From: Melanocharis versteri
Lineage: Eukaryota > Chordata > Aves > Passeriformes > Melanocharitidae
Direction of reading: 5' to 3'
Length of the DNA: 64,000 nt
Assembly (NCBI GenBank): GCA_013397845.1
Contig: VZTG01009153.1
Coordinates: 124,001 to 188,000 of the forward strand
The notes under the pieces: generated by a model
Seen by the model: only the letters and a program-made list of their open reading frames with translations
Database searches by the model: none
Told to the model about the DNA's origin: nothing
Position numbers and translations under genes: made by a program
Shown here: positions 1-14,090 of the stretch, piece after piece
How the letters are laid out: each line of letters opens with the position of its first letter
Position numbering within the stretch: position 1 is the stretch's first letter

Positions 1-2977
1 TGCTATTTTCCCCAAACACAAGCTTTGCTTCTGAGGTTGATCCCCTTTCCCACTTGTTCAGAGGCAGACCTTGCTCTTTCCTTTATCCGTGCTGGCCTGC
101 ATATCAGGTCCATCCTTCACAACCTCTTTTCTACCCCATTCAAATGCCTTCTGGGGAGAAAAAGGCTCAGGGCCCAGGAGGTAACTTTGTGATTTTCATA
201 GAAATAATGGGAGGAAACTAAACCAGAGTCTACATCATACCTTCTGGAGTTGTTATGCCAAGGAAAAAAATCTTGAGGGGCATTTTGATTATTTCTAATT
301 TTCATGATTCTTGGCAGTTCTAAAACACAAACTAAAGATTTTGTATTCACAGCATGGGATGGATGTATCCATTTTCCTTAATATCCTGTCACCAAGCAGA
401 CAAAAGCAGATGCTTAGAAGAAGAGAAAAGGAAAAGGTCAAAAATATAATGATGTTTCCTTAGAATATTTTTCTGGCTCCAGGGACTTCTTTAGTCCAAG
501 ATGGTGTCTTTGTAATTAATAGCCCTGATTTTTTTCTTTTGATTTGTTTTTCATCTTTTGAACTCATGTAAATGCTTTGCATTTGAAAAAACCTGTATTT
601 ACCTGCACTATGTGAAAAACCAATTTCTTTCATTTTCTCTGAGTCTGCCATCTGCTTACTTCTGTTAACCTGTAGCTCTTGCTTTGCCAGAGACTGTGAG
701 CAGCCATTCCCAATGCACTTCTCTGTGCATTTTTTAAAATGTGGCACTTCTCCCTACTCCTCACTCCCAGTTAACATTTACTTATTAAAGGTGCCATATT
801 TTCAAAAATAGTTCCGGCTTTTGAATATTTTTAATATACTATTTTGGACAGTATAGTTTTGAATATGCCTGTCACACTGCTCGTGATCTTTCCCAGTTAT
901 ATTTTGTATTTTCTGAGATTACGGGATGAGAACTCCCCACAACACTTCAAGATGTGACTGAACCATGGATTTATGCAGCTGGGTAATGAGATTCTCTGCT
1001 TGTTTCAAAGGCTCTTCTGTCTTAAAACTGATTATCCAGTGTAGCCTTGCCAGCCCCTGTATGCATATTGTTTGGAGACCTGTAATTATGTAAGAGTCTC
1101 AGCTTGCATTTATGAGCTGCATAAACAAGTTTCTGCCTTCTGTGACTAGAGAAAAATTCTGCGGGAAGTAAAACCTATAACTTTGAAATCGGGAGCTAAG
1201 AGAAAAATAATGATGCATTATTCGGGCAGGGGGGTTATCTGTAAACCTGATTTTATAACTTGAAGATATATGTAATATTTGCTTGCATTTCATTAGTATT
1301 GAAACATTTTGTGCCACTTGGCATGCAGATTTGATGAGCTATCCATCTCCTCACCCTAGCTCCCTACCTGGCATGGTCTCCACGTTCTCCACACAGTCCA
1401 TCTCTGACTGCAATCCCAGACTGTTACAGAGAGATGTTCTTACACGTGATCTCCCAAATCTGCCCAGAAACAGTTTGGGAAAGCGATGGTTGCCCTAGGA
1501 TGGCTCAGAAAGGTTCTAGGGCCTGCAGTCTTTAGGTTTTGGTGTCACAGCAGTATTTGGAAAAAAGAGCAGGGACAATAATCTCTCCATGTGACTCCTC
1601 ATTTTACTTCTGACAGTGACATGGGAGCAGCCAGAGTCCTTCCTGAGAGCAAAACCTAGTCCTGCTGATTTTTAAAACAAATTTCTACCTCCTGCCTGTA
1701 TTCTGGGGATCATGTCTGTTTGTTCTAATTCATCAAAGTTAAGGTCAGATAACAATGCTAAACAATACCAGACGAAAAAGCTTTTATCACATATTGTAAA
1801 CCTATAGAAGGACATAAAATGAAGGTAGGGGAAACAGATAAGCAAGGGTTAGAAATAACTCTAGGGAGGGAGCTGGTAATAAAGCAGGGTCCTTGCCAAT
1901 AAATGCCAGACAATTTAGTCTGAAGTACTCTTCCTCAGCTGCAGAAGGACCCTGCATGATACATGTGGAATGAGAGTGCTAATGTAGCAGGTACTTATTC
2001 TGCAGTCTTGCTATTCTTCACAGGACTGTAATTAACTGTCTTTTTCAAGGAGTGCTATTACTATCTTTATTTTTACTGACCCTTGAATCCTATTCAAACA
2101 GACGTAATGCATTTTTGGACTGCTAGTATCACTTATTAGATGCTTAGAAAAATATGAATTAAAAGTAGATATGCTGTTCTATAACTAACTGAATAAATAA
2201 TGTAGTGTGTGCAAATAAAACATCAAGATTTTGATTAGCCTTATCCAACTGCTCTGTCCATTAAGTCTTCTTGGGAGTGAAATAGAAGGAATTACAAGGT
2301 GAAATGCGTACACCAATGGGCTCACATGAACCTTCTCATTTACACCTAGGTGGCTGAAAACTGTGAAAACAAACTTAAATTCAGTTCTATCATTCCCATT
2401 GGAAAATATAGACCTCTATTATCTCCTACACTCACTTATCATCTTGTGATGTTGCATTCTAAATATTCACTTTGAAGGGTAATGGCCATTTGTAAAAACG
2501 TTAGATCATTATTACCTGTAAGGGCAGAGATTCTGAATTTCCAAAGTAGTGATTGTAAGTTTAGGAGGCTGAATTCCTGGAAAATTGCAAGTCACACTTC
2601 CAGTAGTTTAGTTAGAAAAGTTGTCTCTTAGAGCAATGATGATTTTCTGTGCAAAATTTTTTTGCAGCTCCACTTTACACTTCCATCTTCTACTGACCTC
2701 ACTAACTCTGGGACACTTTCTTCTTTAGATATTTTAAAAACTTTATACTTTTTATAGCCATTTAGCAAATTGTTTCTGGAAATAGTTTCTGGCATGTAAG
2801 TGATTGTATACGATTGTGTACATAATTCATTACCTTTTATAATTATTTGGGCTCTTTGAAGATGCTTTTTAAGAGAAACTAACAGGAATTTTTATGAAAC
2901 TTATCCCCAGATTTAGTATGTAAATGGAGTATTTTTTTGGCGAGTCTCATACTAACTAGGAAAAACAAGACTGAGCA
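1..2977. other. Unassigned AT-rich sequence
   Basis: I see no recognisable gene, transposon or RNA here. Open frames are short (the longest is about 95 codons, minus strand near 460-747), carry no family motif and fit chance in AT-rich DNA. There is no obvious tandem repeat or low-complexity tract longer than a few tens of bases. The stretch is most likely intergenic or intronic. Confidence 0.6.
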
Positions 2978-3351
2978 TTACCCACTCCAAGGAACCACAG
3001 CTGCAGAGAACATGCATTCAGGTAAATCCAGCACAGTTGTGGGGAGCAAGAGACCGACACCCTGCCTTGAGACACAGGATGGCCCACGAAGAGGACATGA
3101 CCACAGGTGACAAAGCATGCAGGGTGCTCCGGCTCTTCTCAGTGCCTCTGTCTCCATCCCTCCCGACTTCCCTTCCTCTTGTGCTGAAATGCAGACAGTC
3201 TCCATGGGAACCAGCACCTTCCTGCAGCCAGGGTCGCTGGCTCTGCTGCTGCGTAGGGACCACTGCAAGGGACAGGAACAAGAAGGGCTCCCTTCCAATA
3301 TTCACTGGGGCTTTTTTCCCAGCCCAATACCTGGGCAAATCGAGTTCTTAA
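2978..3351. other. GC-richer pocket with overlapping open frames on both strands
   Basis: This short segment is visibly richer in G and C than its surroundings. It has five overlapping open frames (62 to 106 codons) on both strands. That pattern is what a low density of TAA/TAG/TGA in GC-rich DNA produces. None of the translations shows a domain, signal peptide or repeat that I recognise. It could be a remnant of an old element or a small regulatory region; nothing in the sequence decides this. Confidence 0.35.
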
Positions 3352-6300
3352 AATGGAAATACTAAAAATACTGGGAGCTGTTAATTTTTCAGCTTGAATA
3401 AGACTAGCCAGCTACCTCACCTAGCTTTAGGAAGTAAAGGTCAGTGCTTGACTTAGCGACGGCCTTCCTTCTGCACTTCAATGTGATATGAAAGATTGCG
3501 TGGCTGGATACACATATATTTCTTTCTGAGCAAACCACTTCATCCAGTTGAGTCATTAAGAAGAATATAACCACAGGAACTAAAGTTCTTGATCAGAAAA
3601 ATGGTAGGCATAAATACAGAGAGGGAGGGAAATGGCCTGGGGTTTTTCCCATTGATTTCAAGTGACAAGAAAACATTTAGTGTGATAGCATCAATTAAAG
3701 GAAGACAGAGGGAGAAGTCGTTCTTGTCACAGCCTGCTTCCTTGGGTTGACTACCTATTTTTTTTGCATACAGCTACTGTTTACCTCGTATCACTTCTTC
3801 ACAGATTTACCAATGGAAGTACATCCTACTGTGGTAGGCATCCAGTGCTCCTGGGGGCTATCCTCCAGGTAGAGGATGTAATCCTGGAGTATTGCTGGAT
3901 GATTTCCCTGTAGAACACTCTGAACAGTGGTGTGTGGGTGCACTGATTTACAATCACAAGACTTTGCACAAGGTAAAGACACAATCTTCCAGTATAAAGT
4001 ATTGATTTTGTAGCATAATGATCTTGAGATCATACCACAAAAAGCTTTATTATCAACGAAACTCTTTAAAAACATACTTACTGTGTATTCATCCTCTTTC
4101 CAATGATACTGAGTTTCAATAGCTCTCATGATTCTAAGCAAAATTTTTTAGCATGGTTGCACCAGATATCAAAATTTAAAAAGAATCTCCATTTTATGTA
4201 TTCAAGTTGAGCTCTCCTTTTCACTTGCCATGACAGATATTTACTTAATTAATCTAAGCTTCCTGTCGAACTGTGTTTAATTAATACTGTAACTGTCATT
4301 CCTGACTTTAAATACCTCAGAATAAAGCACAAAAGGTCACGATATTCAAAGTCTGCATTCTACCAATATATATTTTTTTCATAATAGCCTTTATGATATA
4401 ATAGGTAAGAGATTTTTCTCTCCAGTATCCATAAGAAAAGATTGCAAAAAAAAATCTATATTTTGCTGAAACTTTTGTGCTGCTAGAAATTCTACATGGA
4501 GAGAAAGAAAACAGGAAATGAAAATAACAGAAATGCAAACAACAACTAACAAATATTTCTATCTCTGGCATAAACTGTTCAGTTTGCTAGCAAAATAAGC
4601 ATACATTAGACATAGAAAATCTGGACAACATATTTCAATTTTTACATTCTCTCTTGGAAATACATTCTTAGCAATGTGATTCTTCATTAATAACACTAGA
4701 TCAGAGTTACTCATTAGTTACAGTGTCTTGAATTTTTAAATCCTGTGGTCAAGACAAATTGTTTCTATAGAGGTGCAAAATGAAAATCACAACGAACTTC
4801 ATTTACTGGTAACACTTTGCCTGAACTTATAAGTAGAGTAGTGCAGGGTTACAAACATGGTTCAGCCCTGAATTCAGATAACTGCAAGGCAAATGAGCAA
4901 GGAGCAGGAGCACAGGTTGCAGAAGGACTGAGCTTAGAAAAGGGAATGCAAATTGTGCATGGCCACATGTCAGCTGATATGGTATCTCCATTTCAGGTCT
5001 GAGGGTAAAGACACTAATCCCTTTAATTACCAAATGTGCCATCCATGAAGCACTTTAAAAGATCACTATGTCCTGGTAACTGAGCTGCAGTACAGCAAAA
5101 GTTAACTCTTTTCCCTTGGATAAAAAGCATTGTGGCACATTGAAGGAGGTCCTGGCACTTGCTAAGGCTCTTTCCTGAAAGCATTAGCTTTTGTGTGGAG
5201 ACTGAAACCCTGATCCTGCAGGGAGCGAAATGAAACCTCCTGAAGGCTGATGGCTCTTCTGCACAGTCTTTGCAGGATGGCAGTAACACTTTGTTTTTCC
5301 TCTGTCAAAATAACCTGCTGTGACCCATATTCAGTGCACATCTCACAGGACCACCCCAGATGCAGCATTTCCTCCACCAAGAGTTACTGCCTCTGACTCA
5401 GTCGATGACACAGAAAGCTTCAAACCCTTGCAAGCAAATTACTTTAAGTACTTTCTGCTGCTAATGGTGGCAGCATGAGGTACCTGAGAGCAGAGTTATC
5501 TGAGCCAGGCCTAGTCAGACTTTTGTCTCCAAGTGCAGCTCAAGCTCCAGTGGGGCAAAGGAAATGCGGGGACTGCCAGCACAAAAGCATTAGCTTCAGT
5601 CTGCAAGGGCTCACTTCCCCTGTTCCTTTCTTCTTCAAATAGCTTAGTGGAGATAATTGCTACTTGCAGTCACTCTTCCTCGTAAACCCATCTTCCTACA
5701 ATCTGTAGCATCCTGTTTCTTTCAGTGTTTGCAAAGATGCTTTTCAGTGGAAAAAACCCCAACCCTGGTATATTACTTGCCTCAGACCCAAATGGCATAG
5801 AAGAAAAACACACTGTCAAAAAATAGCTATGTCAGTGAACAGTTCCCAATAAATCAAACACGTGGTAGGCTTTGCCTGGCAATGCTGACTACATGTGTTT
5901 GTTCTCATTAGTCCATGTTATTTTGCTGTTGTTTTCACACTGTGAAAATTGCTGTATGAATCCACAGAGGGTCTTCCATCTGGAAATAACATATATTGCT
6001 ATGAGTTTCCTGGGAGGAGCAATCATTTGTAGCTTAGTCGCACTGTGTCATTCTAGGGCAAGCAACATGATTTGAGACATTGTTTACAGTATAATGGAGT
6101 AAGAGAAATAAAACTGGCATGGTATAGTTTTATGCTGATCTGGAAAAAATGATGCCCAGTAGTACGATAGCCACCAACTATGGAGCAAAGGGTGGAAAAA
6201 TGGGTGAAAGACAGATATTTGTACAAAACTTTTATTTGAATACTTTTCCCTCTTTTTACAATTGATTTTACAGTAGCTTACAGTCATAGACAGATTCTTT

Positions 6301-8924
6301 TTCACTGCAGGTGATTTTGTTGAAGATTTTTAAAGGTACTATCAATTTCAGCTTAGCTGTATTTTCTCTGGCTGGCCTTTCACCTGAGCTCATCAAATAA
6401 GACATAGGAATCCACAGCACAAACGAGAAAGAAGGAAAGTAGACAAAATGATTTGGCAGAATATGTCACTGATGTTTTGGAAAATAGATTTTTTCATAGA
6501 ACTTCTGTGGAAATTATCCCATAGACTGAACTCATGCCAGAGAAAGGGCAGTGTGACCCTTTTCTGTTGATTCCATTTTCTGGATGAGACATTATCCCGC
6601 AGCACCACTAAAACCCAATCCTTGGCATTTTTTTCCTGAATACTCTAACACTAAATTTTTAGCAAAGTTCAAGGTTAGGTAAGAAGCAAAACATGTAATT
6701 AAAGGACTCTTTGGCCTCTAGTAGGTTAAGTTTTATATCTGCTCCTATTTTACTTCCTACTCCTTGGGGGTGCTGTCACACGTGTGTGGGGTAAGATCGA
6801 GCTCACAGTAGGTTCCAGTGCCTGGGTGTGCACTGGGTGTTTGAGCTCTTGTTACAACAGATGAAACTCTTGTTACCAGCTGGTGGGAGGCCAGCAAATG
6901 GTGCAGATGGTGTTTGTGGAAGAGGAGCTGCGTCACCTCCTGGGCTCTGCTCCTTAGATCCTTAGATAAAGCACTGAGCATGCAGGCAAACACCAGTGTA
7001 CACATCATGTTTTGGTATAGTGTGGTCAGTCCTCATGTCTGGGTGCTCAGTAGGGAGTGAACTGGTCAGAAATTCCCAGAGCTACTGTTTTCTGTCTAGT
7101 CCTGACCTCGCTGTAGTCAACTGGAAAACTGCATGTCCAACTGACTGTCCGGACTCTTCCACAGCCATGGAGAAAGATTTAATTGCAGGCAGGGAAGCAG
7201 TTTGGCATTATGACACTTCTACTTTGGTGTAGTGAATCGCATCTTGGAGGGGCTTATCCCTTTCCATCATCTCTAGGAGGATTTCTGGGCAAGTGGCCTT
7301 CACTGCATGCTGGAACTACGAGGTACCATGATGAAACTCGCCCTGTGCCAGGGTCTCTGAAGCAATACACTGACCATGGCCTCAAGAACCTCAGTGTAGC
7401 GGGTGGCAGAAGCATCAGTTCAGCGTAAGGAGACCTTTTAAATCTTCAAAGCCAACCCAGATGTGTCTGTGGGCTGTCAGAAATACATCATTGTACCCAT
7501 TCCTTGCTGGTGGCCGTGTCAGAGGCTGATGATTAGAGGCATCACTCTGGGGAAGCAGACTCACACAGGGTGGCTGAGGCTGCAAGCAGCACCAAGGCCA
7601 GTGGCACAGCCCACCTTTGATCTTGGTAGACAAAGCTCCAGGTTGCTGAGGGTAACCTGTGCATGGGGGACATGGCAGCACCTGAAGGAAAGATACGGCA
7701 CACGTATAAAAGAAGTTCTAGTATTAAAAATCTGATAGGGACTATGGCTACTGTCTAATTAGTTGCTGACCCCAGTTCAGCCTGAAGTCAGATCAGTGGC
7801 CATGCTTCTGTCAAAAGCATGATCTGAATGTGGTCACTGCTCCTCTCTGACCTGAGTGGAGCTCAGGGATCACAGCCAGCAAGCAGCCAATAGCAGCATT
7901 TGTTCTCCACAAGATTCTTCTACATGCAACACAGAAAGTCCATTTTGCTATATTCACAAAATGATAGATGTATGCAGGGGCTGCTGAGACAAGGGAAATG
8001 AGGAAGGTTTCTTCTATCAGTTCTCTATACACAGATGTTGACACAATGTAAATTGATAATAGTCCTTCGTACAGAATGCACTGGTCAGTACATGAAACAT
8101 AATTTGATGCTTCTCAAATACCGCAAATACATATGTCTAAAAAGAGAAATTGTACAGACAGATATACCAGTTAGATGCACAATATTACAGCTTTGAGACC
8201 TGTGGTTGTGCTAGCTGTATTTACTGCCGGCAAGCAGTCTTTCCCATTAAGTATATTCATTGCATCTTACTTGAGCCAACATTGCCCAATATTAATTTGC
8301 CTACAAATTAAATGTGAAGAATTAAAATTGGGTAATCTCACTATTTTGCCATCTGTTCCTCAACTTGAAAGTAGCAGAGTATCAAGCTGTTTTGTGAGTT
8401 TTTTTCCTCAAACATTCATTACAGACAACAAACCACAATAGAACCTCAGGCACAAAAGGTTCAGGACTGTGTCCAAAATCAGACAGGTTTATTGAAAAAG
8501 CTTTGGAACCGTTGTAAATTCAGCAAGAAAACGAAGATGTGTTTTCTTCTAAACGCAACTGGAGCAAAAAGAGTCTGCATGGTACTGCCAAAACTGGCCA
8601 CCAGAGACTGGAGGCTTTGCTCCTACTAAACCCCTGGGGGTTTTGGGGGCAGATAGCAGCAGCAGGATTTCTTTTTTTTTCCCAGACACAATGAGTGCTG
8701 GCAAATTGGAAAGGGTGGTAATATAACATTAAGCTTCTTCATCAGTCTGCATAGAAGAAAATCAGTAGTCTAACATTAGAATTCTTGAGCGGTTGCTTTG
8801 TTAAGACGGTGAAGCTAGAGTGATTCTTCTTGAACATTTTGATAGATAAAAGTTTTCCCGATGTTTCTTGTAAAAATTTGGTTTAAAATTGAAAATACCC
8901 AGGTGCAATCTTGTTTACCTCAGT
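3352..8924. other. Unassigned sequence
   Basis: No gene or transposon is recognised. The longest open frame (minus strand, 3791-4141, 116 codons) has mixed composition and no family signature. A second somewhat GC-richer part lies at about 7000-7730, again with overlapping short frames on both strands. Confidence 0.55.
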
Positions 8925-8940
8925 AAAAAAAAAAAAAAAA
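8925..8940 (+). repeat. A(16) homopolymer
   Basis: A run of 16 A residues is followed by TTGG. No retroposed element with a matching body is evident upstream, so I call it only a homopolymer. Confidence 0.9.
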
Positions 8941-9364
8941 TTGGTTTTTAATAACTTTTAGAACTCTCTCCAAACTTCTGAACTTCAGTAAAAGAAATTG
9001 ATGCTAATATTTGGTGTCACCTCATATTTCCAGAGATTGGAGAAATGGCTAAGGAAAAGGCATGCTGCCTTTCTGTAGCAATTATCCAAAGGGATAATTA
9101 AAATGTGGGTAAAGTTAAAATACAGATAAAAATTTTCCTATTTAAAAAAGGTAAACCAGGACATCAGTGTCATATGGCACTATCCCTAGAGACCCATCAC
9201 CTGATGGGAAATTCAGCTCTGAACAGGGGGCCAATAAAAGTCTAATTTTAGTGTAGAAGTCTTTTTTTTTTCTAGACACAGAGTGAATCAAGGCTAAAGG
9301 GGCATAAAGATCATCTCTGTATTCTCCTTTTTGAGCTGCCGTAGCTGCAGAACTGATTACTGCT

Positions 9365-9409
9365 GTAAAGGATCACCTTTGATAATTGTAGTAAAGGATC
9401 AGCTTTGCT
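9365..9409 (+). repeat. Short tandem duplication, 26-bp period
   Basis: The motif GTAAAGGATCACCTTTG at 9365 recurs at 9391 as GTAAAGGATCAGCTTTG with one mismatch. This gives two diverged copies 26 bp apart, consistent with an old slippage or local duplication event. Confidence 0.8.
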
Positions 9410-11650
9410 GAGAGGCAATTTTCATCCTAATGCAGAGGCTTGAGGCCTTGTTCCTGTGATACCAAGAGGTACCAGATGACTGCAAGGAAAGGTTAGTGAC
9501 CCCTATTAAAACAAATAGACTATGCTGGGTACTTGGAATTCCCAGTAACTTTTGTTCCTCTTTTTGTGGCTTCTGTTACAGTAGGATTCACTTTTTGATC
9601 TCTGCAAAATCCTCTTCTGAACCCTGTAAATCCTTAGCATCATGATGACCACAAAAGATTACCTGCAGTGAAGCTGTGATGGAGAAACCTCAATTACTGG
9701 GGAGCACCTGGATAAGGAAAGTTAATAGGAACATCCAAGGGAAAGCATATATGGCATTGAGCAGTTATAAAATATTGTTCCAGTGGTTTTTTTCACAACG
9801 AATCTCTGCCTGGGTTGCCTGTTGATGTCTGCCTTTGCCTACACATCCCTACAAAGGCAATAAATTCTTGTGTGGCTACTAATTACTAATTACCTTCATG
9901 TACAGATTCATCATCTCTTCTCCAAAGACACTCACCAATGATGTGTTCTTATATTATCTTCTGATGGTTACAAGACAGTATGTGCCATACTGCAGATTTC
10001 CTTTAAAGACCCTGTCTGTAGTAGTTTAAAGTAATTTTAAATCATGTCTGATTGATACTTAAATGATAGTGCAAAGATTTAGAACAGACGTTGGTGTCTT
10101 AAAGAAGTTCAGTAGAAGTCTGCTCCACTAAATGATTTACAAGAAGACTAAAAGGTCAAGAAACTTGTTCTTAATGCATCCCTGTAATCTGAAGGTCTAT
10201 TACGCTCTGAAGTCTCAGGAACCTTAGAACAAAACCAAACCAAACTGTACAGCACCTAATTGCACCTCAAGGCACTTTTTTAAAGGTTACAGCTGAAGCT
10301 GGACAGGAACTAAAAGATCTGATGAGAGTCCTAGGCTTCCCCATGCTCCATGGGGATTGCAGGCGTTGGAGCTGAACTTTGCAAGTGGAACTGCAAACAG
10401 TTGTGCTTCTTATTCATTATGCGACAACAACAGCAGGAAGAAATCTCCAGGGTGGGAAAGGGGTCCAAATAAACTTTTTCACTGGTACATTTCAAATTCT
10501 GGGCTAGGACACATCAGTTCATTGCTGTATATTCTGATTGTTTCTAAAATAAGACAGGGAAGCTTATTTGAGGCAGTACAAATTACTTGAAGCATACACT
10601 GTGTTCTGACATGATTTTAACCTCATGTGAGGTGATCGGTGACCACCAGTCACTTCCTGGGGCAGGATCATGAGTGATGCTATAAGGTAGGTGGCTTCTG
10701 TGCAGGAAAAGGTCATTTAAAATTGCAATTTGTAGTTTGTGGTGTCCAGGGGGCTGTATATATATGTGTGTGCCTGTGTGTCCATGACTTCCAACATGGG
10801 GAATTTGACTCCTTGGGAGCCTTACTTGCTCCAAGCATCATCATCCTGTGCCGCAGCAGATGCCAGAAGCAGTTATCCCTTCTTTAGCACAGCTAAGATA
10901 CCACACTATGTTCAGCTGTGAATATGGCACCACAGGTGCAGCCACATTGTCTGCACAGGTCTTTGAGGGAAAGTGGAATCCGCAGAGGAGAGAGAGCAGC
11001 AATGTCACAGGGAAAAGCACATGTGAATTGCATTGCTGGCCTGGCAAAGATTTGTTCACCTGAAGCCTTTGCTGTGTGAGGGTTTGATGTGCCATCACAA
11101 ACATGGGGGATTTGAGCGACATGTTTTTGCTGTACCACCAACAATGGAGTAATATACAGCACCTCAGAGTTCTTGACTAGGTCCAAGGACTCTCTGAGCT
11201 CTTAACTGGGAAGGTGCAGGAAACAGTTACAGCATCTCACAAATTACAGTTTCCCCCACATCACTTGGTATTTAAGATCAATAAACACAAATGTCCAGTT
11301 CAACGTTTCTTGTTGGTACCTTTGAGCTGTGTTCAGGTTTGACGTTGCCAGGCTGTTCCCAAAGGTTCCTGCCACAGCCCTCTCAAATCCTTTGCCAAAC
11401 AAGATGAATAGCTGTGTGGACAACCTGCAGAGCTGTGGAAAGGTAATCAATGCCTGCCTCATTCTCCAAATGCTTTATGTCCTTTCACAGGTAGTGTGAA
11501 AGTCAATATCCAAAGAGGAGACCATTGAAACACATTGTCATGCCCTTTTGAGCAATTGTTTTGGTTTGCAGATGGCTTTTTCTTGCCCTGATCTCTATGG
11601 CAAAGCAAGCTGTGTACTGCCAGTCTCTGCCCCGATGACATGATGCATCA
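9410..11650. other. Unassigned sequence
   Basis: No recognisable gene or mobile element. A small TATATATGTGTGTG-like patch sits near 10757. Open frames do not exceed 97 codons and overlap on both strands around 10840-11190. Confidence 0.55.
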
Positions 11651-11698
11651 CATTTCTTATAGGTCCCTGTGGCCCATTTCTTATAGTAGCCCTGTGGC
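11651..11698 (+). repeat. Tandem duplication, 24-bp unit
   Basis: Two adjacent units each begin CATTTCTTATAG and end CCTGTGGC. They start at 11651 and 11675 and differ by a few bases near the middle. This is a local duplication with no coding context. Confidence 0.85.
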
Positions 11699-13059
11699 TA
11701 AATGCAGAGAAAACAAGCATTAAAAAGTAACCAAATCAAGGGGAGGATGTTGGTAAATGAAGAGACACCAGCCTCAGTAGTTTAGGTAAGATCCCTGGAC
11801 TTCAGTGGCAGGGAAATAGGAGAAAATGACTGACAGTTAGATTCCTCTTACTTACCTTTAGTCCTCCAAAAAACATCCGGTCTAAACTATTTATTTGGGA
11901 TGCAGCCTCAGTTAATGGAGAGACACACCTCCTCAAAATGTGGTCTGTGCCTTCATCAGAACACATCTCAGTCAGGAGAGAGAATACCCATTCTTCCGTA
12001 TGGGCGCAGGCATCTTTGACCAGCTGCCAAGCTTCCACCAGGACCCCAGCAACTCTGGGATGAGCATGGACACACTGATTTAGTGTCATAATGTTTAAAG
12101 ATGATGCAGCTTAAGTTTCATTTCCAAGGATAGCTAAGGTAGCAGACAGCATCACAGCATTGTAAATCAAAGAACTAAGGCTACAATATGCCTGTTGCCT
12201 CTGAAAGTGGGATGCAAGCTCCTAAATTGCTCAATCCTTTGGGAAATCACAACTGCTTCTGAAAGACTTTGAAATTAACGATCCTTGCACTATACTGCAG
12301 CAGCTTCAAACGATATGTTGAATAATCTGATAATTTGAGAAGTTAACTGAAGGGTGAGGTTTTGTTGTAACATCAACAAGGAATATATATCCTCATCAAA
12401 ACAATTTCATAATTTTCAGGTAAACCTCTCAGCAGGGAATCAAGTTATTCCTTATATTTAATTTTTGATGGAATAAAATGTCATTTTAAAAGGTAATGCT
12501 GTATGTTATGAAGCACTTTCTTCCCCTTGTAACCTGTTGTGTAGGATGGTACTCTTATCTTCTGCACTCCTCCACATCAGGAGCCCTGTGCTCTGCAGCA
12601 TTAATTTTTGAACTATGCAAGTCTGCATTGCAGGTCTATGGGGTCACACCCAGGCTGAGGTTTGTGCAGCCCTTTCAGGATCTTGCTGTTTCTAAAGACA
12701 TGGCTGGAATGTTTTAGAGTGAGACTTGAGCTTATATCCTTTATGAACAAGCCTAAAGAATAATACAGTTACATAAACCCTAGCAAGAAAGGTGCAAGAG
12801 CATTTGATTGTTCTGAGATGTTTTCAGGTTCACATCTCAAGGTTTGTGGTTTTGTGTTTTAATTTAGCAGCACTGAACAGTGAGTGCTTCCAGCGGCTGC
12901 TTACTGTGAAAGAACATCTAGAGTGTTGTACAAGGTCTAGATGCTTCATATCTTTCTGCACTTGCAGAATTAAATTCCTAAAATTACTTCCGAAACTAAA
13001 ATCTATCAGGATTTTCAAGATGTATAATCAGAGACTAAAAAGAATGGGGGCAGGGGATT
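11699..13059. other. Unassigned sequence
   Basis: Unique sequence with no recognisable gene or repeat. Open frames stay under 100 codons and none carries a motif I recognise. Confidence 0.55.
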
Positions 13060-14090
13060 AGGGGGGGAGTGTAGAAAAATACAAAAAAAGGGAAAAATAA
13101 ATATTTTTCATGCTAGCATATTCTGATTAGATAAGCCTGAATAGGGATATAGTTGGAAATCATAAATAATGTCAAATACAAACAGAAATGGAAAAAGGTC
13201 AGGAGAAAAGAAGGAAACAGTAAGAACAACAATCGCACTATTACACTTTCTACCCACAATGTATTATAAGGACAACAGAGAAAGGACCCAGGAAAAGAGA
13301 AGAAGTGCTTGATTGCATCATGGTACATCATCAAAGATCTGTGGAAACACTATATCTTGATGTTACCAAACCACACCGGTCACCAATTCATGCAGCCCCT
13401 TGTTCTTGAGAGGTTAAATATTTCATAAGGGATTAGGAATAAGGGACAAAGAATTTGTATATGAAAGTATGGAGAACGTACACAGTCTCTCCAAGGCTAC
13501 AGATGTGAGCAAACCTAGTGAATAGACTGTGAATAAATGTCTTACAGATGCAGAGAAAAATAATCCTCCAAGTAGCAAAGATCAAAAATTTACAAGGAAA
13601 GATAGCACCAAGTATGTGCAAAATGCACAAATACAAACCAGGAAATTATAGCTAAAGGAAGATTTTGGAGTGAAGAAAAAAACAACTTCTAATCATTAAT
13701 TCTCAAGATACTGAGTCATTTACAATAGCTATGGCTAGGGAAGTCATTATGTCAAAGTTTACAGACCAGAAAAGCCAAGTGAAAATGTACTGAGAAAACA
13801 AGCAGCGTCTCACAGGAAGAACTTCAAAATAATGTAATAATAACTAAAAGTAAGTTGTTGGTAAGACCAGGTTGGCACTAGGTACAAAGACAAAGCAACA
13901 GCAGCCACACAAAGCAAATGTACAATGTAGGCTACAGTATATAATGAACACACAAAGCTTCAGCAAATGAGCATCAAATTCAGTGATAGCATGGTCATTG
14001 CAGTGCTAAGGTGCTCAGACACAGCACAACAAGGGAAAGGATGTAGACTGGACGATTAGACATCAAAACCACTCAGAAACCATGGCTTTC
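13060..14090 (+). other. A-rich, strand-asymmetric segment
   Basis: The plus strand of this kilobase is conspicuously A-rich with comparatively few T runs, while flanking sequence is more balanced. Stops interrupt all plus-strand frames. The minus-strand frames (up to 73 codons) merely mirror the bias as F/L/I-rich translations. A-rich sense strands are a known property of many retroelement genomes and of some transcribed regions. I cannot identify a family, a primer-binding site, terminal repeats or any retroviral motif, so no element is called. Confidence 0.35.

Noticed and set aside
3791..4141. 116-codon minus-strand open frame
   Set aside because: Considered as a possible exon because of its mixed composition, but no family, splice context or neighbouring exon could be seen.
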